Below, piece by piece: positions 19,452 to 28,381 of a stretch of 37,800 bases of DNA. The stretch spans positions 1-37,800 of the forward strand of contig NZ_JGVK01000018.1 in the NCBI RefSeq assembly GCF_000731795.2, given 5' to 3'. The notes beneath the pieces are model-generated. The model ran no database searches, was not told where the DNA came from, and worked only from the letters and a program-made list of their open reading frames with translations. Position numbers and translations under genes: made by a program. The DNA is from Candidatus Photodesmus blepharonis (GTDB lineage Bacteria; Pseudomonadota; Gammaproteobacteria; Enterobacterales; Vibrionaceae). Position 1 is the first letter of the stretch. Each line of letters starts with the position of its first letter.

Positions 19452-19610
19452 TTAGTGGATTAATTCAATCGTCATTATTGAAGCTATATAAGCTAAAAAA
19501 CTGCTGATGAGTATGAATATTACCCATTTTTGCAATTTTTTTTCTATTTTGTAGCAGATTAATACAAATGCTAAAAGTATAAAAAATACAATTGCGATTG
19601 ATCGGATCAT
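19452..19610 (-). CDS. Small two-segment membrane protein downstream of recG
   Basis: This 52-residue frame starts MIRSIAIVFFILLAFVLICY, then has a short basic hinge (KIEKKLQKW) and a second hydrophobic stretch (VIFILISSFLAYIASIM), ending ELIH. The pattern suggests two antiparallel inner-membrane helices with a charged loop. AAGG lies seven bases before the ATG. It follows recG on the same strand by 81 bases and may be co-transcribed. I do not recognise a named family and cannot give a function. Good ribosome binding site and coherent topology in a genome with much non-coding spacer argue that it is real. Confidence 0.6.
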   Translation of the reverse strand: MIRSIAIVFFILLAFVLICYKIEKKLQKWVIFILISSFLAYIASIMTIELIH

Positions 19611-19691
19611 AATTCTACCTTGATATTATCAATATCTGCATTATTGTTTTAAGACTGGTTCTTTTTTATATAGTTATGGTTAGATAAAAAT

Positions 19692-21776
19692 CTAAACTTT
19701 GGAGTAAATGTTCCGGTTACCTATCCAACGATCAATTATTGCTGTAATGTTTTGAGGACGATTCTTGTACATGTAACGCGCGATTCTTTGTACTTCTGGA
19801 ATTAAGTCTTGATCTCGAATTAAATTTACGATTTTAAAGTCTACTAAGCCAGTTTGTTTAGTACCTAAAAATTCACCTGGACCTCGAATTTCTAAGTCTT
19901 TTTGAGCAATGATAAAACCATCATTATTTTGGCGTATTATGCTTAAGCGTTTTTGAGCAATTTTATAAAGAGGAGAATGATATAGTAAAATGCAGTAACT
20001 TTTTACTGAACCTCTTCCAATGCGACCCCGTAATTGATGAAGTTGCGTCAATCCAAGTCTCTCTGAATTTTCGATGATCATTAAGCTGGCGTTTGGTATG
20101 TCTACACCAACTTCAATAACAGTTGTTGCTACCAAGAGATTGAGTTCATTTTCTTGAAATTTGCGCATTATTCTTTGTTTCTCAGAAGCTTGCATACGCC
20201 CATAAATAAGACCAATTTTTAGATTTGGCAGTTTTCTTTTTAATTTTTCCGATATATTTGTCACTGATTGTATTTCTGATATTTCAGATTTATTTTCGAT
20301 TAAAGGGCATACCCAATAGGCTTGTTTTCCTTCATTTAAGCAAGCATTATGTACGCGTTCTATGATATCATCACGTTTTTTATCGGAAATAACGACAGTT
20401 TGGATTTCTGTTCTTCCAGGCGGTAGTTCATTAATAGTAGAAGTTTCAAGATCAGCATAAGTAGTCATAGCTAGTGTTCTTGGGATAGGTGTTGCTGTCA
20501 TAGTTAGCTGATGGGGATAAATTTGTTGTTTTAAGCCTTTGTTACAAAAATTTAAACGTTGGTGGACTCCAAATCGGTGTTGTTCGTCAATAACAACGAG
20601 TGCTAGGTTGTGAAATTTTACATGTTTTTGAAAAAGTGCGTGAGTGCCGATAATCATATGTATTTCTCCTGTGGCAATACGCGCTAATTGCTTTTTTTTT
20701 TCTTTGTCTTTTAATCTTCCAACTAATAAACTGACTTGAAGACCAATTTTTTTAAACCATCCAGAAAAATTAAGCATATGCTGTTCTGCTAGTAATTCGG
20801 TTGGAGCCATTAGTGCAACTTGATAGTTATGCTCAATAGCTCGTATCGCACTTAATGCAGCAACTAGAGTTTTTCCTGATCCAACATCTCCTTGTACTAA
20901 TCGCATCATAGGCTTTGTTTTAACAAGATCAGTTTCTATTTCTTTTACGACTCTTTTTTGGGCGTTAGTTAGTTCAAAAGGAAGCAGCTTCAATAATTTT
21001 TGTTTTAAAGTACTTGTTTTTGGTAATGGATTCGCTAACTCTTTTTGCTTTTTTTTGCGTATTAATAAAGTAGATAAATTTTGTGCTAATAATTCTTCAA
21101 TTATTAAACGAATTTGTGCTGGGTGTTTATGCTTATTAAATAAATCAAGATTTAGGTTAGATGGAGGTCTATGAATAATATGTAATGCTTGGTTTATTGT
21201 CATTTGTTGAGCGTACATGCCAGATGGTAGCAGTTCTTGTATTTCTGATTTTTTGAGAAGTAGCAAGGCTTGGCTGGTTGAATTACGTAATGTAATTTGT
21301 TTTAGACCACTTGTAGTTGGATAAATAGGAGTGAGGTTTTTTTTGATATCGTTGAGTCTTTGTTTTGACGTAAGAAATTCGTAGTCCGGATGGAGGATTT
21401 CCAATCCTACACAGCTGCGTTGTATCTTTCCATAAGCGCGAACTAATTTTCCTTTTGAAAAATTCTTTTTGAGTGTAGTGGTAAAATTTAGAAAACGTAG
21501 CATAATCGCACTATTTCCATCACTAATCTGTACTATTAGCATTTTTCGTTTTCGAGAAGTAGTGTTGATATCTATAACTCTTCCTTGCAAAGTAGCGTAA
21601 AGACCAACGTATAATTCATTTATTGGATAAATATGCGTATGATCTTCATAACGAAAAGGAAGATGAAATAGTAAATCTTGAACACTGTTAATTCTGATTT
21701 TAGCAAACTTTTGTGCTGTTTTTTTTCCTATTCCGGAAAGGGTAGTTAAAGGAATTTCGGATAGTTGTAGTAGCAT
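19692..21776 (-). CDS. recG: ATP-dependent DNA helicase RecG
   Basis: RecG reverses stalled replication forks and processes branched DNA. The 694-residue protein has the N-terminal wedge domain (OB-fold, ~residues 50-150), then helicase motifs: GDVGSGKT (296-303), DEQH (397-400), MTATPIPRT, and QLRGRIGRG in the second RecA-like domain. The start is ATG 21776, 24 bases after the spoT stop. In E. coli and vibrios trmH usually lies between spoT and recG; it is missing here. Confidence 0.97.
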   Translation of the reverse strand: MLLQLSEIPLTTLSGIGKKTAQKFAKIRINSVQDLLFHLPFRYEDHTHIYPINELYVGLYATLQGRVIDINTTSRKRKMLIVQISDGNSAIMLRFLNFTTTLKKNFSKGKLVRAYGKIQRSCVGLEILHPDYEFLTSKQRLNDIKKNLTPIYPTTSGLKQITLRNSTSQALLLLKKSEIQELLPSGMYAQQMTINQALHIIHRPPSNLNLDLFNKHKHPAQIRLIIEELLAQNLSTLLIRKKKQKELANPLPKTSTLKQKLLKLLPFELTNAQKRVVKEIETDLVKTKPMMRLVQGDVGSGKTLVAALSAIRAIEHNYQVALMAPTELLAEQHMLNFSGWFKKIGLQVSLLVGRLKDKEKKKQLARIATGEIHMIIGTHALFQKHVKFHNLALVVIDEQHRFGVHQRLNFCNKGLKQQIYPHQLTMTATPIPRTLAMTTYADLETSTINELPPGRTEIQTVVISDKKRDDIIERVHNACLNEGKQAYWVCPLIENKSEISEIQSVTNISEKLKRKLPNLKIGLIYGRMQASEKQRIMRKFQENELNLLVATTVIEVGVDIPNASLMIIENSERLGLTQLHQLRGRIGRGSVKSYCILLYHSPLYKIAQKRLSIIRQNNDGFIIAQKDLEIRGPGEFLGTKQTGLVDFKIVNLIRDQDLIPEVQRIARYMYKNRPQNITAIIDRWIGNRNIYSKV

Positions 21777-21800
21777 GTGTAGTTTGTTTTTTTAAGAGGT

Positions 21801-23927
21801 TTAGTTTTTTTTACGTTTTACTTTCAGAGTGTTTGGCATCACACGAATTTTCTTCATTATATTAGCAAAGTGGACTCTGTTTTTAGTTGTTAGTAAGACT
21901 GTTACGGTATATAAACGACGATCGCGTTCTTCAGTTGATAAACCATGAATATTTGATCCAGTTTTAGAGATAACGTTGATTAATTCCGCTAGGACGCCTC
22001 GTTGGTCTTGCGTATCAACTTTAAGTTCAGCGATAAATTCTCTATCATAGTCATCCGACCATTCTACTGCCATATATTTATCAGGTTCTTTTTGGTAACC
22101 ATGCACGTTTGGACAAGTTTCACGATGCACTACTAGGCCACGACCTGGGGAAACATGAGCAATGATATGATCATCTGGAATTGGATGACAACAATTCGCG
22201 AACGTTAGTAGAATACCTTCTGCCCCTCGAATAGGGAGTTTTTTCTTTAATTTTTTATCTCTGTTTTTACTTTCAGAAGAGGACTCATCTACGTTGCCAA
22301 GAAGACGGCGAGCAATTACGATACTCATTAATTTCCCCAGACCAATTTCTGCCAATAAATCTTCAGCGTTATTTATTTTTAGGTTAGTTAAGACATGTTG
22401 AATATTATTTTCCTTAATATCTGATAGTGAAAGTTCTCCTAGAGCATGATTAAGCAAGCGACGGCCTAAAGCGATCGATTCTTCACGCCGCATTGTTTTT
22501 AGGATTTGGCGAATTCTAGTGCGGGCTCGAGATGTTACAACGTAGTTTAACCATGCTGCATTTGGACGAGCTCCAGGTGCACTGATAATTTCAATGGTTT
22601 GACCATTTTTCAAAGATTTGCTTAGTGGATAAGGATTACGGTCAACGCGAGCTCCAACACACATATTTCCAATATCAGTATGTACAGCATAAGCAAAATC
22701 TACAGCAGTCGCTCCTGCAGGTAATTCAACAATGAGACCTTTTGGAGTAAAAACATAGATTTCATCAGGAAATAGATCGGATTTAAAGTTTTCAATAAAC
22801 TCAAATGAGTTTCCTGCACTTTGTTGTAGTTCAAGTAAACTCTGCATCCAACGTTGAGCCTTCACTTGAGCTGTTGTACTCGTACGATCGTTGCTGTTAT
22901 TTTTATACGACCAATGTGCTGCGACGCCTTTATCAGCCATTTGTTCCATATCTTCCGTGCGAATTTGTACTTCGACAGGTACTCCATGAGGACCGACCAT
23001 AGAAGTATGTAAAGATTGGTATCCATTAGCTTTGGGTACAGCAATGTAATCCTTCATACGACTTGGACGTGGTTTATACAGACTATGTATTTGACCTAGC
23101 ACTCGGTAGCAAGTATCGGAGTCTTCTACTACTACACGGAACGCATAGATGTCCATAATAGTGTGGAAACGCTGTTCTTTTGCTTTCATTTTATTATAGA
23201 TAGAGAAGAGATTTTTTTCACGACCTAATACACGTGCTTTTAAACCAACATTTTTCAAACGATCTTTGATTTCAAAGTGAATCCGTTGAATCATTTCTTT
23301 ACGATTTCCACGTGCTGAATAGAGTACTTTCTTTAATATGCGATAGCGATCTGGATAAAGTGTTTTAAAGCCTAATTCTTCAAGCTCAGTTTTTATATTG
23401 TGAATGCCAAGACGGTGGGCTAAGGGGGAGTATATTTCGAGTGTTTCACGTGCAATGCGACGCTTTTTATCGGGATGAAGTGCATCTAATGTACGCATAT
23501 TATGCGTGCGATCGGCGAGCTTAATAAGAATAACACGCATATCCTGAACCATAGCCAGGATCATTTTTCTGAAATTTTCAGCTTGAGCTTCTCTTCGATT
23601 TCGGAATTTAAGCTTATCAAGCTTAGATACGCCATCTACTAATTCAGCGACAGTGTTGCCGAACTGATCTTTTAAATCTTCTTTAGTAACATTACAATCT
23701 TCGATGACGTCATGAAGAAGAGCAGCCTGCAATGTTTCAACATCAAGTCGCATTTCTGCTAGTATGCGAGATACGGCGACAGGATGTACGATATAGGGCT
23801 CACCACTTGAGCGAATTTGTCCTTTGTGAAACTCTTTCGCCATCAAATAAGACTGAAACAAAACCTCAACTTGAGGTTCCTTTAGATACTTCTTGGCAAC
23901 GTCTTTAAGGTTGTAGAATAGGCGCAA
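21801..23927 (-). CDS. spoT: (p)ppGpp synthetase/hydrolase SpoT
   Basis: SpoT degrades, and weakly makes, the alarmone (p)ppGpp. Domains in order: HD hydrolase (HDVIED, with His72/Asp73 as in E. coli numbering), RelA-type synthetase region (DIYAFRVVV, GYQSLHT), TGS (IYVFTPKG), and C-terminal ACT. The hydrolase motif is intact. I choose TTG 23927, giving 708 residues that align end to end with the family; the frame is open four codons further to another TTG at 23939. No strong ribosome binding site is visible, so translation may be coupled to rpoZ, 58 bases upstream. Confidence 0.96.
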   Translation of the reverse strand: MRLFYNLKDVAKKYLKEPQVEVLFQSYLMAKEFHKGQIRSSGEPYIVHPVAVSRILAEMRLDVETLQAALLHDVIEDCNVTKEDLKDQFGNTVAELVDGVSKLDKLKFRNRREAQAENFRKMILAMVQDMRVILIKLADRTHNMRTLDALHPDKKRRIARETLEIYSPLAHRLGIHNIKTELEELGFKTLYPDRYRILKKVLYSARGNRKEMIQRIHFEIKDRLKNVGLKARVLGREKNLFSIYNKMKAKEQRFHTIMDIYAFRVVVEDSDTCYRVLGQIHSLYKPRPSRMKDYIAVPKANGYQSLHTSMVGPHGVPVEVQIRTEDMEQMADKGVAAHWSYKNNSNDRTSTTAQVKAQRWMQSLLELQQSAGNSFEFIENFKSDLFPDEIYVFTPKGLIVELPAGATAVDFAYAVHTDIGNMCVGARVDRNPYPLSKSLKNGQTIEIISAPGARPNAAWLNYVVTSRARTRIRQILKTMRREESIALGRRLLNHALGELSLSDIKENNIQHVLTNLKINNAEDLLAEIGLGKLMSIVIARRLLGNVDESSSESKNRDKKLKKKLPIRGAEGILLTFANCCHPIPDDHIIAHVSPGRGLVVHRETCPNVHGYQKEPDKYMAVEWSDDYDREFIAELKVDTQDQRGVLAELINVISKTGSNIHGLSTEERDRRLYTVTVLLTTKNRVHFANIMKKIRVMPNTLKVKRKKN

Positions 23928-23985
23928 ATTATAAGCCAACAGATTGTATCATTTGTGAGATTAAGAAACTCAAAAAACACTATAC

Positions 23986-24294
23986 TTAGAAAAAAAACTG
24001 TCGTCGAGTACCAAAAGTTAACGAGTGTGGACGCCGTTCACTATTGCTTGCTGTTAACTCCGCGGCTTGTTGTTCTTGCTGTTCTTGGCGTTCCCGAGCG
24101 TCGAGTAAATCTTTAGTAATCAGACCTTCTTCTATTTCCCTAAGGGCAATGACCGTTGGTTTATCATTTTCTTCTGGTACTAGTGAATTTTTTCCATCAG
24201 TTTGCATTTGACGGGCGCGGCGAGCTGCGATAAGGACAAGATCAAAACGGTTACCAACTTTTTCAACAGCGTCTTGAACAGTTACGCGTGCCAT
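23986..24294 (-). CDS. rpoZ: RNA polymerase omega subunit with extended C-terminus
   Basis: Omega wraps the beta-prime C-terminus, aids RNA polymerase assembly and forms one ppGpp site. The first ~80 residues ([20 protein letters not shown] to [12 protein letters not shown]) closely match other gammaproteobacteria. The protein is 102 residues, about 11-12 longer than usual. After a Glu-Arg-Arg where homologues end, a 14-residue tail follows ([14 protein letters not shown]), encoded partly by a run of eight T. This looks like loss of the original stop. GGAG precedes ATG 24294. It is followed by spoT in the usual operon. Confidence 0.95.
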   Translation of the reverse strand: MARVTVQDAVEKVGNRFDLVLIAARRARQMQTDGKNSLVPEENDKPTVIALREIEEGLITKDLLDARERQEQQEQQAAELTASNSERRPHSLTFGTRRQFFF

Positions 24295-24393
24295 AAGAAC
24301 TCCAGATAATTAAATAAAATTCAGTACAATGTATTCAGTATACAATGTAGGTGTTTAATATACTACAATAATTACTCAGCATTATGAATAAAT

Positions 24394-25014
24394 TTATTTT
24401 TTCAGAAGCGCATTGAGTATGTTGCTGTATTTTTTTGCCTGCTTATGTTGTCTTAATTTTTCTGAATGGATTATTGACTTAAAGTCTGCTAAAGCAGAGT
24501 TAAAGTCATCGTTTAAGATGATATAGTCATATTCTTTGTAGTGAGAAATTTCGGATTTTGCTTCAGCCATGCGTTTAGCAATAACATTTTTATCATCCTG
24601 AGCACGATTCTCTAAACGTTGTTTTAATTCGTAGTTTGAAGTTGGCAAAATGAACAAACTTCGCGCCGAAGGAATTTGTTTACGAATTTGACGAGCTCCT
24701 TGCCAGTCAATATCTAAGAGTATATCGATGCCTTTATTGAGATTTTCTTCAATCCAGGAACGTGATGTACCATAGTAGTTATCAAACACTTTTACATATT
24801 CTAAAAATTCGTTATGGTTTATTAAATTTTCAAAACATTTTTTGGACACAAAATGGTAGTGTACACCATTTTTTTCACCTGGACGTATAGAACGAGTTGT
24901 GTAAGAGATAGACACTTTCATTGTGTGAGTTGAATTTTTTAATATTGCTGAAATTAAACTGGATTTTCCTGCACCACTAGGAGCAGATATAATATACGGT
25001 GTCCCTTTGCTCAT
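24394..25014 (-). CDS. gmk: Guanylate kinase
   Basis: Gmk phosphorylates GMP to GDP with ATP. The 206-residue protein has the P-loop [10 protein letters not shown] (residues ~10-19), [11 protein letters not shown] for GMP binding, VHYHFVSK, and [15 protein letters not shown] lies upstream of ATG 25014. It heads the gmk-rpoZ-spoT-recG group on the minus strand. Confidence 0.97.
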   Translation of the reverse strand: MSKGTPYIISAPSGAGKSSLISAILKNSTHTMKVSISYTTRSIRPGEKNGVHYHFVSKKCFENLINHNEFLEYVKVFDNYYGTSRSWIEENLNKGIDILLDIDWQGARQIRKQIPSARSLFILPTSNYELKQRLENRAQDDKNVIAKRMAEAKSEISHYKEYDYIILNDDFNSALADFKSIIHSEKLRQHKQAKKYSNILNALLKK

Positions 25015-25329
25015 CTGTATGCTCCTAATTTTGATTGGAGTAAAAGTCGATGTGTGTAATGACTCAGATTCAAATTAAAGGTAATATTTGAGTTTAAGGT
25101 TATTAAGTGCTTACAAATAAAATCTTAGCCATTTTATAACAAATTAAGCTTAATGTTGTCTTTTTATCCGTTTTTCTGTTAATAATTAGAGAGAGTTTTA
25201 GTTATTCACAACTTTCAGGAATGCCTTATAATCCGGATTTATCTAAAAATAGTATCGAATAGAGTACATAATTTTAAAAGAACCAAATCCGATGAAACGT
25301 CGATCAATCCTTCAGGAAAAACCTAGAAT
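25015..25329. other. Spacer between gmk and yicC with an isolated plus-strand promoter
   Basis: The 315-base spacer should hold the gmk promoter (minus strand), which I could not place. On the plus strand, TTCACA (25205-25210), 16 bases and a perfect TATAAT (25227-25232) form a good sigma-70 promoter that points into the yicC 3' end. The only frame behind it is 17 codons (MKRRSILQEKPRIYSMF, from 25291). An antisense or small RNA is possible. Confidence 0.4.
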
Positions 25330-26196
25330 TTATTCTATGTTTTGAATTTGCTCTCGTATTTGTTCTATGAGCACTTTCAGTGTTATGCTAGAAGACGTAA
25401 CGTCAGTGCTGATAGATTTAGAAGCTAATGTGTTGGATTCTCGGTTAAATTCTTGCATCATAAAGTCTAGGCGACGACCTACTACGCCGCCTTTCTTAAT
25501 AATGTTATTAGTCTCTTCTACATGAAAATCTAGACGATCCAGCTCTTCTGAAACATCAGATTTTTGTGCAAGAAGAAGTAGTTCCTGCTCTGCACGCGTA
25601 CTTTCTAATTCGATCTCTACCTCTTGAAATTTATTAAGCAAACGTTTGCGTTGCCATTCTAATATTTTTGGCATACAAGTACGTATTTTAAATAGCTGTT
25701 CGGTAATAGCTATTAAACGTTGTTTAATTAGAACTTCTATATTGTTGCCTTCTTGAGCGCGTGTTTGAATAAATTCATTCAGAAGATCATCAAACGTGTT
25801 TAGTAGTTCTTGATTCATGTCATCCATATTTCGTTTTGGTATTTCTATCACACCTGGCCAATTTAAGACTTGGAACGGATCTAAGCGGACTTTTTTTCCG
25901 CTAAGTTTCATTACCTGATTTGCAGTATTGATTACCTGCTTAGCTAGTAATTCATTAATAGTGAATTTCTCTTTCAGTGCAGGATCTACTTCAAAGTGCA
26001 AGCTACACTCGATTTTACCACGCGCTAGATTTCTGCGAAAGCGCTGACGAAGTGAAGGCTCTAGATTATGAAATTCTTCAGGGATACGAAAGCGAATTTC
26101 GAGGTAACGTTGATTAACGGATCGTATCTCCCACGTAGCCGTTCCCCAGTTACCCTTAATTTTTTTATATGCGCATGCAGTCATGCTATAAATCAT
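25330..26196 (-). CDS. yicC: YicC-family endoribonuclease
   Basis: YicC proteins are metal-dependent endoribonucleases; in E. coli the family is linked to decay of the sRNA RyhB. The 288-residue protein has the N-terminal YicC domain (MIYSMTACAYKK, WEIRSVNQRYLE, RGKIECSLH) and the C-terminal DUF1732 segment (GRRLDFMMQEFNRESNTLASKS). The start is ATG 26196. In E. coli and, from memory, Vibrio, rph-pyrE lies divergently next to it; here the next gene is lpxM. Confidence 0.94.
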   Translation of the reverse strand: MIYSMTACAYKKIKGNWGTATWEIRSVNQRYLEIRFRIPEEFHNLEPSLRQRFRRNLARGKIECSLHFEVDPALKEKFTINELLAKQVINTANQVMKLSGKKVRLDPFQVLNWPGVIEIPKRNMDDMNQELLNTFDDLLNEFIQTRAQEGNNIEVLIKQRLIAITEQLFKIRTCMPKILEWQRKRLLNKFQEVEIELESTRAEQELLLLAQKSDVSEELDRLDFHVEETNNIIKKGGVVGRRLDFMMQEFNRESNTLASKSISTDVTSSSITLKVLIEQIREQIQNIE

Positions 26197-26432
26197 TAAA
26201 TTTCTCTGTAATTATATGCGTTAAGAACAAATTTAGTCACGATAACACCAAATGAGAAAAAGTATAACTACTGAGAATGTAGTTCGGAAAATGATTCCGT
26301 GAGTGCTGAAGAGAAATAGGTTTTTCTATGTATATAGTTTCGAGTCTGCGTTTTAAATGGGAAGAAGATAAAATTCAAGTATGTTTTCATATTTCTATTA
26401 TGTAAATCTTTAAGGAAGCAGTGCAGGTACGT

Positions 26433-27392
26433 TTAAGAATCATTGTAGATTTTTTTACCATCTCTGCGAGTTTTCAGCAATGACAGATTCCACATATAAT
26501 GTTCTGGATGAGAATGTATCAAATTTTCAATAATTGTGTTCATTGTGCGAGCATCTTGTTCTTCATGATCTGTTGGAAAATTTGCTATGGCAGGCAGAAT
26601 ACGCACTTCATACCGACTACTTTTATCATCGTATGTAGATAGTATAGGTACAACTTGCGCTTTTGACAAGCGTGTCATTTTTCCAAAGCTTCTGAGTGTT
26701 GCTTTTTCAGTAGCAAAAAAAGGTACAAATACGGAGTTGTTTAAGCCGAAATCCTCATCTGGTAACCAATAACCTAAGTAACCATCTTTAATGGAGCGAA
26801 CAAAAGGCTTTACCCCAGCATCACGAGCAAATATACGGCCACCGTACTGGATACGTTGAAGATGCATTAGCCAGTTGCAGATAGGATTACGTTGTGGTTT
26901 CATAATTGTAGCAATCCTATAACCTTTAGCTGCTAGCATCATAGCTGGATAGTCTACTGACCATGTGTGTGGCGCAAAAACGATGACATTTTTACCAGAA
27001 TCAAGCAAAGGAAGTAAATTTTCTTCTCCAATTATTACACCTCTTCTTTGATTATGTTTGGTTGAACGTATTAAAAATTCTGAGTAGCCTAATAAATATT
27101 GTGTAGCTTTTACAAATGTTTCTTGTAGAATTTGTTGACGTTCTCTATCACTTTTTTCTGGAAAACAACACTCTAGATTGATACGAGATCGACGTACTAC
27201 ATTACTGTTTTTTTTAATAATGATTGTTGATAATTTTCTTGCTAATTTATCGCGTAATTTTGATGGAGTAAAAGCTAAAATTATAGCAAAGAAAACAGCA
27301 ATCCAAGTTATCCAATGTTTAGGGTGTAGGAAAGAATACTTAAAGGATTGCGTATATAGATATTTGTCAATGTTATTTGTATTGTTATTCAT
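26433..27392 (-). CDS. lpxM: Late lipid A acyltransferase, LpxM/LpxN type
   Basis: This inner-membrane enzyme adds a secondary acyl chain to lipid A. One N-terminal membrane segment (~residues 28-45) is followed by the HX4D catalytic motif (HTWSVD, His142/Asp147), RNPICNWLM, GGRIFARDAGVKPF and YWLPDEDFG. HTWSVD is the LpxM form of the motif. In V. cholerae the gene at this position (LpxN) transfers 3-hydroxylaurate, so chain specificity here is uncertain. It starts 39 bases after lpxL, with no clear ribosome binding site. Confidence 0.93.
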   Translation of the reverse strand: MNNNTNNIDKYLYTQSFKYSFLHPKHWITWIAVFFAIILAFTPSKLRDKLARKLSTIIIKKNSNVVRRSRINLECCFPEKSDRERQQILQETFVKATQYLLGYSEFLIRSTKHNQRRGVIIGEENLLPLLDSGKNVIVFAPHTWSVDYPAMMLAAKGYRIATIMKPQRNPICNWLMHLQRIQYGGRIFARDAGVKPFVRSIKDGYLGYWLPDEDFGLNNSVFVPFFATEKATLRSFGKMTRLSKAQVVPILSTYDDKSSRYEVRILPAIANFPTDHEEQDARTMNTIIENLIHSHPEHYMWNLSLLKTRRDGKKIYNDS

Positions 27393-27431
27393 AAATAGTG
27401 GAATAATACATTTAGATTTAAATAGTAAAAA

Positions 27432-28379
27432 TTATTGATAACGTGAATTAGTACGTGATTTGTCTGGCAAAGATTTATATCGCTTATGCAACCACATCCA
27501 CTGCTCTGGAGCACGTAGAATAATTTCTTCTATATATTTGTTCATATAAGCAGCAGCAGCTATTTCATCTTTTTGAGGATAATTGGCTTCTATCGATTTA
27601 TTAGCAATAATTTCATATTTTCCATCGGTATTTCTAAAACCAGATCCTAAGACAATTGCACACTTACTCGCATAAGCTAGAATGCTGGGGCCTATAGTCG
27701 TGCAAGCTTCTTTTACAGCAAAAAATGGTACAAATACAGATTTATTATGACCATAATCTTGGTCTGGAAGATAAAATAAGCGTTTTCCGTTTCTAAGTAC
27801 GCGAATCATTTTTTTTAAATTTGTTCTATAAATTAGCTTATTTCCATTCCTAGTACGTCCATAATATTGAATAAATTCATAGACTGGATTTTTATGAGGA
27901 CGATAGATACCATAACCTGCTAAACCAAGCGTACTAAATGCTCTCGCTGTAATTTCTAAGTTTAGTGCATGAACGCAACAAAGGAGCACACCTTTATTTT
28001 CAGCCTCTAACATCTCAAGTTTTGTGATATCTTTAGTAAGGAGAATACGTTTGAAACGCCATGTTGGCCAAAACCAAGCAATACCAATTTCAATTAGTGC
28101 TATGCCAGTATTTTTAAAATTCTCTATTACCAGTTGCTTTACTTTTTTTTCAGACATATCCGGAAAAGTCAGTTCAAGATTACGTTTAGCGATCTTGATT
28201 CGTTCATTTTCTGAGCAAATACCAAGAGTACCAATACTTCTTCCAAGCTTTAATAAAATAGAAGATGGAAGGATATTCACTATTAGTGCTAGCAAACCAA
28301 AACCAATCCAAATCCACCAGTGTCTAGGGTGCAAGAGTTCAATAGAAAACTTTGGTTTATCAAATTTTGTTCGATTCAT
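27432..28379 (-). CDS. lpxL: Lipid A lauroyl-type acyltransferase LpxL
   Basis: LpxL adds the first secondary acyl chain to Kdo2-lipid IVA. The 315-residue protein has the N-terminal HPRHWWIWIGFGLLAL anchor, the HX4E motif (CVHALNLE, His137/Glu142), YRPHKNPVYEF and FYLPDQDYG. Its start is only 2 bases from the slmA stop, so the genes are probably one transcript. It is a paralogue of the following gene. Confidence 0.94.
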   Translation of the reverse strand: MNRTKFDKPKFSIELLHPRHWWIWIGFGLLALIVNILPSSILLKLGRSIGTLGICSENERIKIAKRNLELTFPDMSEKKVKQLVIENFKNTGIALIEIGIAWFWPTWRFKRILLTKDITKLEMLEAENKGVLLCCVHALNLEITARAFSTLGLAGYGIYRPHKNPVYEFIQYYGRTRNGNKLIYRTNLKKMIRVLRNGKRLFYLPDQDYGHNKSVFVPFFAVKEACTTIGPSILAYASKCAIVLGSGFRNTDGKYEIIANKSIEANYPQKDEIAAAAYMNKYIEEIILRAPEQWMWLHKRYKSLPDKSRTNSRYQ

Positions 28380-28381
28380 AT

